DNA of 61,390 nt from Rheinheimera sp. GTDB lineage: Bacteria > Pseudomonadota > Gammaproteobacteria > Enterobacterales > Alteromonadaceae. Positions 41,471 through 50,729 of this stretch are shown here, piece after piece. The stretch covers positions 1-61,390 of the forward strand of contig DMYW01000026.1 in assembly GCA_003482455.1 (NCBI GenBank). Reading direction: 5' to 3'. The position numbers were made by a program, and so were the translations under genes. The notes below the pieces were generated by a model. The model made no database searches. It saw only the letters and a program-made list of their open reading frames with translations, and had not been told where the DNA came from. Position 1 is the first letter of the stretch, and every line of letters starts with the position of its first letter.

Positions 41471-44400
41471 ACTGGCACCTTGATTTTCTGCAGCCATTGC
41501 TGCGTCTGTACACGCACTCGCGCTGCGGTAGTGCCCGTTTTTGCCAGCAAATTCACCAAACCAATGTAGGTCAGCGGCACCAATAACAAGCTGGTCAGCG
41601 TCGAGAAGCTCAAGCCGCCCAAAATGGCGATCGCCATCGGCGCGTAACTAGGGCCATCCCCACCGATGTTGGCATCGCCAAAGGCCAGCGGCATCAAACC
41701 TAAAATCGTCGTCGACACTGTCATCAAAATCGGGCGCAACCGCACTTCACAAGCCTCGACAATCAAGCCTTTGAGCTCTGCGTCGGGTTGCTCTTGCCGC
41801 AGTTGATTGATCCGGTCAACCAATACGATGCCGTTGTTGACGACTATGCCCATCAGCACCAGCATGCCGATCATCCCCATAATGCCCATGGTGGTGCCGG
41901 TAAATAAGAAGGTCCAAAACACGCCGACCAGCGAGAACAACAAAGAACCAATAACAGCGCTGGGAAGCAACATAGATTCAAACAGCGCGGCCATCACCAA
42001 ATAAATCATCGCAACGGCCAGCAGCATATTAGTCACCATAATGCCTTGCGCTTCGTCTTGGTATTGGAAGCTGCCTTCGAATGACCAGCGATAACCGGCT
42101 GGGAGTTGCAGCGCATTCATAGTGTTTTCAATCGACTTGCGCGCATCGTCCATCGTCACATCTTTGCCAAGGTTCATGCCGATAACCAGGCCGGTTTGCC
42201 GGTTTAAACGCCGGATCTCGCCCAAACGGTCGCTGACAACCAATTCGGCAATTTGCGACAGCCGCACCACCTCATTGCCGATTTGTTTGACCGGAATTGC
42301 CGACAACTCTTGTTGCGAATGACTCACTTTTTCATCAAACAGAACGCGAAGTTGCATTTCGCCTTGTTCGACACTGCGTAGCGTACGTAAGTTACTGCCG
42401 CGCAGCGCCATCGTCACCGCTTGCGCTACTTCGCGGGCATTAATGCCTTGTTGTTGCATCAAGTCGGGTTTTAAACGAATTTGTAGCTCTTTTTGCCCGC
42501 CTTGCACTTCCGAGCGCACGTCTTCAAGCCCAGGCACACGCGCCAGCATCGGCACTACTTCTTCGGATAACTGCATCAGTTTTTCGGTGGAGTTACCCAG
42601 CAAATGCACCTGCAAGCCGCCGCCCGCGTCGCCCCAGCCAAACTGCGGCTTTGAGCGCACCATCGCCGGCATGTCTTTGCGGATGGCCTCTTTGATGTCA
42701 TTGATCGGCACCGGCAAGTCGTCTTGCATCATCAAGGTCGACACGGCAAAACCAGATTGGTAATAGCTGTAAATCGATTTGATGTGAAATTTTTGCTGAT
42801 TGGCAAACAAGTAGCTTTCCATCCGCGCCACTTCTTGCTCAACTTCCGCCATCGGATAATTGGTTTGAATGTTGTAATTTAAAAACAGCCGCTGACTGTC
42901 GCCTTGGTTGTCATCCCCCCCCGAAATAAACTGCATTGGAATGGCGATGCTAAACAAGGTAGCAAAGGCAATGGCTGTGGCTGTTTTTGGATGGTCTAAA
43001 GTCCAGCGCAAGGTGCGGCCGTAGTGTTGGTCTAACTTGGATACTTTGGCATCGTCCGTGCTGCCGATATTTTTGATTTTCAGCGACAACAGCGGGATTA
43101 AACTCAGTGCCAGTACTAGTGAAACGGTGAGTGCGATGGTGATCGCAATCGCCACATGCTCCAGAAACACCGTCACATCGACTTTAGCGCCGATAATATT
43201 TGGCAGAAACACAATCGCTGTCGTTGCTGTGCCGGCAACAACGGCAAGACTGACGCGATACACGCCACGCTCGGTCGCTGCACGAATATCGCCGCCTTTG
43301 GCACGTTCGCGGAAAATACTTTCCACTACCACCACTGAGTTATCGACCAGCATACCGACGGCTAGCATCAAGCCCATCATCGACAGCACATTGAGGCTGT
43401 AATCGAGGAAATACATTAAGCCCAAGGTAATAGCGATCGACACAGGTACCGAAAACACCACCAACATAGTGGTTGGCATATGGCGCAAAAACAAGAACAA
43501 CACCGCCATCGACAGCACGGCGCCCAGCAGGCCTGAACTGAGCAAATTCGACAAAGATTCAGTCACACCTTTTGCCGTGTCGTCCATCACATAAACGTTA
43601 ATGCCGTTGAGTTCTGGATCTTTGCCCGCGTTATCAACAACTTTAAGCGCTGCTGATGACACATCCACTAAATTGGCGTTGGATTCTTTAAACACATTCA
43701 TGCCGATGGCGCGTTTTTGATCCAAGCGGCGACCTTCGGTGAGTTTGGGCAGTTCCAATTTGATTTCAGCAATATCACCCAACTGCAAGCCTGCACTGAT
43801 CGGCAAACGTTTGACTTCATCAAGCGTTGTCAGCTCGCCAACCGGCTTGACCAGAATCGCTTCATCTTGGTTTCGTAGCTCGCCGGCTGTCATGGCAAAG
43901 TTCTGTTTTTGCAAGGTTTGCAGCAGCTGTGCAGGGTCTAATTGCAAAGCGCGCAATCGCTCGGGTAACAAGCGGATCGACACTTGGCGTTTATCTACAC
44001 CATACAACTCGACTTTCGACACGCCTGGTACGCGTTCCAATTGGCGTTTGAATACCCGATCTAACAGGTCATACGACATCGACAAGTCGCGTTCGCTGGA
44101 GATCCGCACTTGGAAAATCGGCTGATCGTTGGTATTAAATTGAAACACCAACACCCGCTCGACGTCTTTGGGCAGTTGATGGCGAATACCATCTAAGCGC
44201 TCACGAACTTCAATGCTTTTTGAGTTTAGATTGTCGTCCCAGTTAAACTCCAAGCCGATTTCCGCCGAGTCTTCTTTCGAAAAGGAGCGAATGTTTTTCA
44301 CGCCGGAAACGGTCGACAGCGCCTCTTCAATCGGCCGAGTGATTAAGCGCTCTACTTCGGCGGGACTGGCGTTTGGATACGGCACATTGATATAAATTTC

Positions 44401-44544
44401 TGGGATATCAATCCCCGGGAATTTTTCCAGCGGCAGCATCCGACTGGCCAGCAAACCAAACACAAACAGCGATAAAAACATCATGCACAAGGTGACTGGG
44501 CGGCTTAAGCCAAAGCGCGTCAGCGCCAGCGGTTTATGCTCCAT
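41467..44544 (-). CDS. RND-family efflux permease (second subunit)
   Basis: A 1025-residue inner-membrane proton/drug antiporter with the AcrB-like plan: helix 1 (ALTRFGLSRPVTLCMMFLSL), two large periplasmic loops (about residues 40-330 and 550-860) and 12 helices. The proton-relay region in helix 4 reads GMLVDNSVVVVESIFRE. Conserved periplasmic starts PNASPAEVERLITRPIEEAL and later the ending region GIVVNNGIVLVDRINQLR are intact. The ATG at 44544 has AAGGAGG six bases upstream; it overlaps the preceding permease gene by 11 bases. A pair of different RND permeases with one adaptor resembles the MdtBC layout, where the two form a heterotrimer. No outer-membrane channel gene is nearby. Confidence 0.9.
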   Translation of the reverse strand: MEHKPLALTRFGLSRPVTLCMMFLSLFVFGLLASRMLPLEKFPGIDIPEIYINVPYPNASPAEVERLITRPIEEALSTVSGVKNIRSFSKEDSAEIGLEFNWDDNLNSKSIEVRERLDGIRHQLPKDVERVLVFQFNTNDQPIFQVRISSERDLSMSYDLLDRVFKRQLERVPGVSKVELYGVDKRQVSIRLLPERLRALQLDPAQLLQTLQKQNFAMTAGELRNQDEAILVKPVGELTTLDEVKRLPISAGLQLGDIAEIKLELPKLTEGRRLDQKRAIGMNVFKESNANLVDVSSAALKVVDNAGKDPELNGINVYVMDDTAKGVTESLSNLLSSGLLGAVLSMAVLFLFLRHMPTTMLVVFSVPVSIAITLGLMYFLDYSLNVLSMMGLMLAVGMLVDNSVVVVESIFRERAKGGDIRAATERGVYRVSLAVVAGTATTAIVFLPNIIGAKVDVTVFLEHVAIAITIALTVSLVLALSLIPLLSLKIKNIGSTDDAKVSKLDQHYGRTLRWTLDHPKTATAIAFATLFSIAIPMQFISGGDDNQGDSQRLFLNYNIQTNYPMAEVEQEVARMESYLFANQQKFHIKSIYSYYQSGFAVSTLMMQDDLPVPINDIKEAIRKDMPAMVRSKPQFGWGDAGGGLQVHLLGNSTEKLMQLSEEVVPMLARVPGLEDVRSEVQGGQKELQIRLKPDLMQQQGINAREVAQAVTMALRGSNLRTLRSVEQGEMQLRVLFDEKVSHSQQELSAIPVKQIGNEVVRLSQIAELVVSDRLGEIRRLNRQTGLVIGMNLGKDVTMDDARKSIENTMNALQLPAGYRWSFEGSFQYQDEAQGIMVTNMLLAVAMIYLVMAALFESMLLPSAVIGSLLFSLVGVFWTFLFTGTTMGIMGMIGMLVLMGIVVNNGIVLVDRINQLRQEQPDAELKGLIVEACEVRLRPILMTVSTTILGLMPLAFGDANIGGDGPSYAPMAIAILGGLSFSTLTSLLLVPLTYIGLVNLLAKTGTTAARVRVQTQQWLQKIKVPV

Positions 44545-47500
44545 GACGAGCCTCCTTGCGGGCTGCACTTAGATGATAAATCACCGGAATAAACACCAAG
44601 GTCAACAAGGTTGAGAACGACAAACCCCAAATCACTGTGATCGCCATCGGCGCTCGCAGTTCGGCGCCATCGCCGGCCAAAATCATTGGGATCAAGCCAA
44701 GCACTGTGGTCAATGTGGTCATCAGCACCGGGCGCAACCGTGTGGTGCCCGAGGTAACGACAGCCTCATTTAGTGGCATGCCTTCGGCACGCAGTTGGTT
44801 GATCCGGTCAATCAACACGATGGCGTTGTTCACCACGATACCCGCCAGCATAATCAAGCCGATAAACACGATGACGGAAATACGAGTGTCGGTCAGGTAC
44901 AACCCCAGCACAGCGCCGGCGCCGGCCAATGGCACTGTGAATAAAATCAGCAGCGGCTGCAGCAAGTTTTCAAACTGCGAGGCCATGACCAAGTAGACCA
45001 AGAAGACTGCCAACAACAGCGCGGCAATTAAGCTGTTGTACGAGCGCTCCAACTCTTCGCTTTGTCCAACTAAATTAGCTGTCACGCCAAAGGGCCATTG
45101 CTGAGCACTGAGCAGCTGTTTTGCCGCCACAGACGCTTGTTCAATGTCACCATAATTTAAGTTGGCACTAATCACAGCCACCCGTTGCTGGCCAATGCGC
45201 GTGATCTCACTTGGGCCAATTTCACGTTCAATACGCGCTACCGCCGATAACGGCACTGGCGATGCGGCACCTGGATTAACAATCACTTGGGCCAAATCTT
45301 GTTCAGAACTGCGGAACTCCTCGGCCAAGCGTACCCGAATGTCGACTTTGCGATCTTGTACACTGAACTGGCCTGCTACTTCGCCACCGACATAATTCGC
45401 GACGCGTTTGGCGACATCCGAAGCCGTAAGTCCCAGTTGTGCCAGGCGTAAGTGGTCAAAATGTAAGGTGATTTCTGGTTGACCTTGGCGCAAGCTGGAT
45501 TTCACGTCAGTAAACCGGTCGTTTTGCTCCATCGCCGTGATCAGTTGGTCTGAGGCTTTTTTCAGTGCCGCTAAATCATGGCCGGCTATTTCAATTTCTA
45601 GCGGTGTACTAAAGCTAAACAAAGCGGGCGTATCAATCTTTGCCGTTAAATCTGGAATGGCCGCCACAGCTTGGCGCATCGCATCCATCACTTGTTGCTC
45701 GGTCGCTTTGTCCGTGCCTGATTTTAACACCACATTTAACCGGCCCCAGTGACTGCCACCGACGTTCGGATCCACAGTCATTTGCTGACCCGTACCGGCC
45801 TGAGCATAAGTGCGCGCGACAGCGGCTTGAGTTTTCGCTGCGTCAGCTAGTTTTAACAGCACAGCGTCTGTACGTTCAATCGAGGTGCCCATCGGCAATT
45901 GCACTTCGACATAAAACTCGCCTTGGCTCATCGCCGGAATTAAATCAAAGCCAAGTTTTGGCACCAGTGCATAACAAAGGCCTGTGCCGATCAGTACGAT
46001 TGCCATGGTTTGGGCGCGTGCACGCAACACTTTGACTAACAAGGCGCGATACCACAGCTCCAAAGTACCCAACAGTGCATGAGTGACCGCCAAAATAGGC
46101 TTGCTGACTGTGCGGCATGCGACGCCAATCAAGGTCCAAAGACTAAACAACACTGTCAATAACCCAACAAATATCATGGCAAGTAAGCGCCATATCCACA
46201 CCACTGGCATCAACAAGTAATGCCAGGGTTTGCTCGGCACAAATCGAGCAACGTCACTAACTTGTTGATTGGTCGGTGTAAAGCTCCCCTGCCATGACGC
46301 CATCGCCGGGATCAACGTTAGTGCCACCAATAAAGAAGCTAACAAAGCGTACGTCACAGTCAAAGCTTGGTCGCGGAACAACTGGCCGGCGACGCCTTCA
46401 ACAAACACCAGCGGGAAGAACACTGCGACTGTGGTCAGGGTTGATGCAGTGATCGCCATCGACACTTCGCTGGCACCTTTTTTCGCTGCATCAACTGCCG
46501 ACAGGCCTTGTTCTTTGTAGCGGGAAATGTTTTCCAGCACCACGATGGCGTTATCGACCAACATACCAATAGCCAATGCAATACCACCTAAGCTCATGAT
46601 ATTCAGCGTGATTTCTTGCGAATACATCAAGTTAAAAGTTGCAACAACTGACAGCGGGATTGAAATCGAGATAATCACTGTCGACCAGACATTGCGCAGG
46701 AACAGATAAATCACCAGCATGGCCAACAAGCCACCTTGCCAGGCGGATGATTTCACTTCATCAATTGCATCGGCAATAAAAGTCGATTGGTCATACACCA
46801 ACGACAATTCATAACCTGCAGGCAGGTTCTTTTTGATGTCATCAAGGCGAGCTGTCAGAGCCCGCGCCACTTGGACTGTGTTGGCATCACCTTCTTTATA
46901 AATGGCTATTTCAATGGCTTGTTTACCATCGACATAAGTAATGCTTTGCCGATCAGAAAAACCATCGCGCACGGTTGCTACGTCCGCTAAGCGCACGTGG
47001 CTGCCGTTGACTGTAGCAATATACAAATTGCGAATTTCATCTAGATTCGTGAATTGGTTGATCGTGCGGACTAAATAATCATGCGATGCTGTCTCTAAAC
47101 GACCGCCGGCTTGATTCAAGTTTTGCTCCAGCAATCGCTGATTGACAGTGGCGATATCCAGTTTTAATTGCGCCAGCTTTTCATTGTCGACTTGAATTTG
47201 GATCTCTTGGTTTAAGCCACCATCGGGTTTTACAGCGGCCACACCGGGCATTGCTTCTAGCTTACGGCGCAGCTCTTCATCCGCAAAAGTACGCAGCTGC
47301 ACTTGCTGCGCGTTGCTCAGGCCGTTAGGCGCATCCGTTCGACTTAAGGCCAAGCGCACGATCGGGTCTAAATTAGGGTTAAAACGCAGCAGCAGTGGTT
47401 TTTTGATATCCAATGGCAGCAGCAGCACGTCAAGTTTTTCGCGGACGTCCAAACCAGCCATTTCCATGTTGGTGCCCCAGTCAAACTCTAGCACCACATC

Positions 47501-47767
47501 CGAACGGCCTGCACGCGACACCGATTCGACACGGCGTACACCTTTGACAATACCGACCGCTTCTTCTATTGGCTTGCTGACCAACTGCTCGACTTCCGCC
47601 GGCGCAGCACCTGTGTATTCGGTGCGGACCGTCAAGGTAGGATACGACAAGTCAGGCAATAAATTGACCGCCAAACGCGCCATCGAGACCAAACCAAACA
47701 ACACGATACCGAGCGCAAACATCCACATAGTGACCGGTCTGGCCACCGCGGTATGAACCAGTTTCAT
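44534..47767 (-). CDS. RND-family efflux permease (first subunit)
   Basis: A 1077-residue RND pump subunit starting MKLVHTAVARPVTMWMFALG, with PEEV-like entry TYTGAAPAEVEQLVSKPIEEA and the helix 4 segment GMLVDNAIVVLENISRYKEQG. The region between helices 6 and 7 is enlarged (about residues 500-575): it contains the hydrophobic stretches YLLMPVVWIWRLLAMIFVGL and LLTVLFSLWTLIGVAC, which could be one or two additional membrane-associated helices not present in AcrB. It overlaps the second permease gene and follows the adaptor gene by about 60 bases. Substrate unknown. Confidence 0.9.
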   Translation of the reverse strand: MKLVHTAVARPVTMWMFALGIVLFGLVSMARLAVNLLPDLSYPTLTVRTEYTGAAPAEVEQLVSKPIEEAVGIVKGVRRVESVSRAGRSDVVLEFDWGTNMEMAGLDVREKLDVLLLPLDIKKPLLLRFNPNLDPIVRLALSRTDAPNGLSNAQQVQLRTFADEELRRKLEAMPGVAAVKPDGGLNQEIQIQVDNEKLAQLKLDIATVNQRLLEQNLNQAGGRLETASHDYLVRTINQFTNLDEIRNLYIATVNGSHVRLADVATVRDGFSDRQSITYVDGKQAIEIAIYKEGDANTVQVARALTARLDDIKKNLPAGYELSLVYDQSTFIADAIDEVKSSAWQGGLLAMLVIYLFLRNVWSTVIISISIPLSVVATFNLMYSQEITLNIMSLGGIALAIGMLVDNAIVVLENISRYKEQGLSAVDAAKKGASEVSMAITASTLTTVAVFFPLVFVEGVAGQLFRDQALTVTYALLASLLVALTLIPAMASWQGSFTPTNQQVSDVARFVPSKPWHYLLMPVVWIWRLLAMIFVGLLTVLFSLWTLIGVACRTVSKPILAVTHALLGTLELWYRALLVKVLRARAQTMAIVLIGTGLCYALVPKLGFDLIPAMSQGEFYVEVQLPMGTSIERTDAVLLKLADAAKTQAAVARTYAQAGTGQQMTVDPNVGGSHWGRLNVVLKSGTDKATEQQVMDAMRQAVAAIPDLTAKIDTPALFSFSTPLEIEIAGHDLAALKKASDQLITAMEQNDRFTDVKSSLRQGQPEITLHFDHLRLAQLGLTASDVAKRVANYVGGEVAGQFSVQDRKVDIRVRLAEEFRSSEQDLAQVIVNPGAASPVPLSAVARIEREIGPSEITRIGQQRVAVISANLNYGDIEQASVAAKQLLSAQQWPFGVTANLVGQSEELERSYNSLIAALLLAVFLVYLVMASQFENLLQPLLILFTVPLAGAGAVLGLYLTDTRISVIVFIGLIMLAGIVVNNAIVLIDRINQLRAEGMPLNEAVVTSGTTRLRPVLMTTLTTVLGLIPMILAGDGAELRAPMAITVIWGLSFSTLLTLVFIPVIYHLSAARKEARHGA

Positions 47768-47826
47768 AGCATGTTCCTATTATTTTTTGCGTTGAACTGG
47801 GCGGGGATGCCCCCGCCGCGGAGGGA

Positions 47827-48894
47827 TTAACCTTGGGTCACCACAGTGACGACACTGTTATCTTTCAGACTGGCTTGGCCGGCGGTGACCACTTGTTCAC
47901 CTTCGTTGATGCCGGCAAGAATTTCGACAGACGAATCGCTTTCATAGCCGGTTTTGACCGTTTGGCGCACCACTTTGCCATCTTTGACCACAAACACGCT
48001 GCTGCTATTGTCCATCGCCAGCACGGCGCGTTTAGGTACTAACAAAGCATCCGCTTTGGCGTCATATTGCAAATCAACTTGGGCGAACATGCCGGCTTTG
48101 AGTTGCAAATCATCATTTTGTACGCCAATCGTCACGCGGGCTGTGCCGGTAGTGGCATCCACCACCGGTGAAATCCGGATGATTTTGGCCTGGATACTTG
48201 GCATGCCGGCAAAACTCAAAAACGCAGTTTGACCGACTTTCGCACGCACCAATTGGCTTTCTGGCAAGTTGATCACGGCTTCTAAATAGTTTTGTGACAC
48301 CACATGAAACAGCGCTTTTGATGAAAACTCGGTGATCAACTGGCCGACTTTCGCGTACCGACGGGCGATCACACCAGAAATAGGCGCGACAATTTTTGTA
48401 TCGCGCAAAGCTAGTTCTTGCATTTTCACCGAGGCTTCCAGCGATTCTACTTGCCATTTCAGTTTGTCGTAGACATCGGCAGACACCAATTTACGAGCAA
48501 ACATTTTTTCTACTCGCTCTAACTCGCTTTTCAGCTGGCCTAAGTCAGCTTTGCCTTTAGCCAGCGCCAGTTGTTGCCGCTCGGTATCCAAGGTAGCCAG
48601 CACTTGACCGGCTTGCACTTGGTCACCTTCTTCGACCAACAAAGTTTGCACTATGCCGGTGGCTTTGCTGTTCACTTCAGCATCCGCTTTGGCTTCCAGT
48701 GTGGTGGTCGTACGGTAAGTGCTGCTGATTTCGCCGCGCGTGGCTTTGGCAGCTTCGACGGGGATAGTCACGACAGTTTCTTCTTTCTTCACTGCCTCTT
48801 CGGTAGTAGCGGCGGCACCGCAACCTGTGAGGAACAGTGTGGAACTCAGTACGGCGGCGGCGACTAGAGTGAGAGAAAAAGTCTTGCGATTCAT
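47827..48894 (-). CDS. RND efflux periplasmic adaptor (membrane fusion lipoprotein)
   Basis: A 355-residue adaptor linking the RND pumps to an outer-membrane channel. Signal and lipobox: SSTLFLTGCGAAATTEEAVK, so Cys is lipidated. The biotinyl-lipoyl halves are GIVQTLLVEEGDQVQAGQVLATLD and KIVAPISGVIARRYAKVGQL with a helical hairpin between them, then beta-barrel and membrane-proximal parts (VDATTGTARVTIGVQND and VPKRAVLAMDNSSSVFVV). The ATG at 48894 follows AAGGA by seven bases; an in-frame start at 48912 would add six residues. First gene of the adaptor-RND-RND-SnoaL operon. Confidence 0.92.
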   Translation of the reverse strand: MNRKTFSLTLVAAAVLSSTLFLTGCGAAATTEEAVKKEETVVTIPVEAAKATRGEISSTYRTTTTLEAKADAEVNSKATGIVQTLLVEEGDQVQAGQVLATLDTERQQLALAKGKADLGQLKSELERVEKMFARKLVSADVYDKLKWQVESLEASVKMQELALRDTKIVAPISGVIARRYAKVGQLITEFSSKALFHVVSQNYLEAVINLPESQLVRAKVGQTAFLSFAGMPSIQAKIIRISPVVDATTGTARVTIGVQNDDLQLKAGMFAQVDLQYDAKADALLVPKRAVLAMDNSSSVFVVKDGKVVRQTVKTGYESDSSVEILAGINEGEQVVTAGQASLKDNSVVTVVTQG

Positions 48895-48988
48895 GATGTT
48901 GTCCTTTGCCAAAGTTTTGGGGCTATGCTGCCCTTTTGCAGTTGCTGTGCCAGCTGCAATTTCAAGTTGAATACTTCATTAATATCAA

Positions 48989-49010
48989 ACAGATAGATGT
49001 GTTTATCTGT
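48989..49010. promoter_or_regulatory. Imperfect palindrome upstream of the RND operon
   Basis: ACAGATA pairs with TATCTGT across an 8-base centre, an overall length of 22 bp. It lies about 95 bases before the adaptor gene. TetR/AcrR-type repressors of efflux pumps often bind palindromes of this length and spacing, but no regulator gene is adjacent. Confidence 0.4.
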
Positions 49011-49125
49011 AGATTAGTGTGTCAAAACATTTCATCGGTAATTTGTGTTTTTCACTAAAATTTCGCCAAATTAGCCAAAGTAAAGCTGCGTTAAGTGGTC
49101 AAATTTTTCAGTTCTGGAGTCTGTA

Positions 49126-49140
49126 CTCTAAATTTTAGAG
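49126..49140. promoter_or_regulatory. 15-bp perfect palindrome upstream of fadL
   Basis: CTCTAAA-T-TTTAGAG. It overlaps the spacer just upstream of a possible fadL -10 (TATACT at 49145-49150), so a bound protein could block or assist RNA polymerase. The cognate regulator is unknown. Confidence 0.4.
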
Positions 49141-49167
49141 CGCCTATACTGCGCGGCGTTTTTGGCC

Positions 49168-49184
49168 TTATGGTCAGACCACTA
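49168..49184. promoter_or_regulatory. FadR-type operator upstream of fadL
   Basis: TTATGGTCAGACCACTA contains TGGTCAGACCA (49171-49181), all 11 bases of the gammaproteobacterial FadR core TGGTCnGACCA. It is centred about 27 bases before the fadL start and downstream of the presumed -10, an arrangement suited to repression by FadR released by long-chain acyl-CoA. FadR control of fadL is known in E. coli and Vibrio. Confidence 0.75.
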
Positions 49185-49202
49185 CCGTCACAGGGTTCAA
49201 TA

Positions 49203-50663
49203 ATGAAAAAAACTCCAATCGCCTTAGCTTGCGCATTGTTGCTAAGCGCCAACAGCCACGCCGAAGGCTTTAAACTTTACGAACAATCCGTCAGTGCTAT
49301 GGGAAATGCCTACGCCGGTCGTGGCGCTCAGATCACCGATGCCAGCTTGGTCTATTCCAACCCGGCCGCACTGACCGCCCTGCCGGGTACACAAATCGCC
49401 AGTGGCCTTACCTTGATCCACGTCGAAAGCGACTACCAAAACGCCACAGCCACCAGCGCCAATGGCCAGTCAGTGGTTGGTCGTAGCGAAGGCACAAATA
49501 GTTTGAATGCCCCAGTACCTTTTTTGTTTGTCAGCACACAACTCAATGACAAGGTGACACTAGGTGGTGGTATCTACGCGCCTTTTGGTTTGTCATCCGA
49601 CTATCAGAATGACTGGGCGGGCCGGTATTTTGCCGACGAAACCGCCATTCAAGTAGTCGCGTTACAAGGCTCGGTCGGTTATGAGCTAAATGACCACTGG
49701 TCTGTTGGTTTAGGTGTAGCGCTAAATCGTGTCGACGGCACTTTATCCAAATACAAAGATCACAGCGGTCTTTGTGAACTTGGAACCAACATCAACGCCA
49801 TGTTTGGTGCCAATGTTTATCAAGCGGCTTATTGCAACAGCCACTATGAAGTGCAAGGCGATGATTATGCGCCAAGTTATAGCATAGGCGTCTATGGCGA
49901 GCCGATTGATGGCCTGCGATTGGCGGCTGTCTATCACAGCGAAACCGCATATCACCTGACCGGTGACTCCGTGATCACTAACACACCTATCACAGGTTCA
50001 AACGTTGCTGGCTCACCGAATTACCTGGTGGTGTCCCCTACGTTACCAGCGATCGACAAGAGCACGGGCAAACTGGCGGTGAACAGCCAGTTAGTCGAAG
50101 CCTCCACGCTGGATTTAACTACGCCCGCGAGTTTGACCCTAAGTCTGGATCAACAAGTGAGCAAAGCTCTGTCATGGCAAGCTAGCTTAGCTTGGACTGG
50201 TTGGCACAGCTTCCGCTCCATTGATATTGTCAGCCGCGCCGATACCCCAACTATTTCTCGCTCGACTCAAGCGGCTAGCAACCTCAATAGCCCAGGCTAC
50301 ATCGGCTTTATCCCTGAGCATTGGCAAGACAGCTACTCGGCCGCACTGGGGTTGACTTGGACTCTGGCAAACGGTGATACGATTAAATCCGGCATCGCGT
50401 ATGATGAAAGCCCGATCGCCTCAGCCCACCGTACCGCGCGGGTCCCGACCAACGACCGTCTGTGGTGGACGCTGGGTTATGGCGCAGATCTAGCGCAAAA
50501 CTGGCATCTGGATATCGCCGCAGGTTACATGTGGATGGATCAAATTCACGTCAGCGAACGCGAATACAATGTGCAAGAAGTAGCGCTGTACCGTTCAAGC
50601 TTAAATGTGGACTACAAAAACAGCGCCGTGATTGTCGGTGCGCAAGTGAACTACCGCTTCTAA
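49203..50663 (+). CDS. fadL: FadL-family outer-membrane long-chain fatty-acid transporter
   Basis: A 486-residue outer-membrane beta-barrel. Signal peptide 1-19 (KKTPIALACALLLSANSHA), then EGFKLYEQSVSAMGNAYAG, the family hatch start, and DASLVYSNPAALTALPG with the NPA motif. The C-terminus ends in Phe (VGAQVNYRF), the usual barrel-assembly signal. It carries exogenous long-chain fatty acids or other hydrophobic compounds across the outer membrane. The ATG at 49203 gives the signal peptide; an in-frame upstream start at 49095 would run through the operator. FadR-type control site upstream supports fatty acids as cargo. Confidence 0.92.
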   Translation: MKKTPIALACALLLSANSHAEGFKLYEQSVSAMGNAYAGRGAQITDASLVYSNPAALTALPGTQIASGLTLIHVESDYQNATATSANGQSVVGRSEGTNSLNAPVPFLFVSTQLNDKVTLGGGIYAPFGLSSDYQNDWAGRYFADETAIQVVALQGSVGYELNDHWSVGLGVALNRVDGTLSKYKDHSGLCELGTNINAMFGANVYQAAYCNSHYEVQGDDYAPSYSIGVYGEPIDGLRLAAVYHSETAYHLTGDSVITNTPITGSNVAGSPNYLVVSPTLPAIDKSTGKLAVNSQLVEASTLDLTTPASLTLSLDQQVSKALSWQASLAWTGWHSFRSIDIVSRADTPTISRSTQAASNLNSPGYIGFIPEHWQDSYSAALGLTWTLANGDTIKSGIAYDESPIASAHRTARVPTNDRLWWTLGYGADLAQNWHLDIAAGYMWMDQIHVSEREYNVQEVALYRSSLNVDYKNSAVIVGAQVNYRF

Positions 50664-50680
50664 TCGGTGCACTAGAGACG

Positions 50681-50707
50681 AAAAAGGCCTGAACTTCAGG
50701 CCTTTTT
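50681..50707. terminator. Bidirectional terminator between fadL and the DUF4097 gene
   Basis: AAAAAGGCCTGA-ACT-TCAGGCCTTTTT: a 12-bp near-perfect hairpin with A-run and T-run on the two sides; serves both convergent transcripts. Confidence 0.88.
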
Positions 50708-50729
50708 GTTTAGATCATGCGCAGGCACA

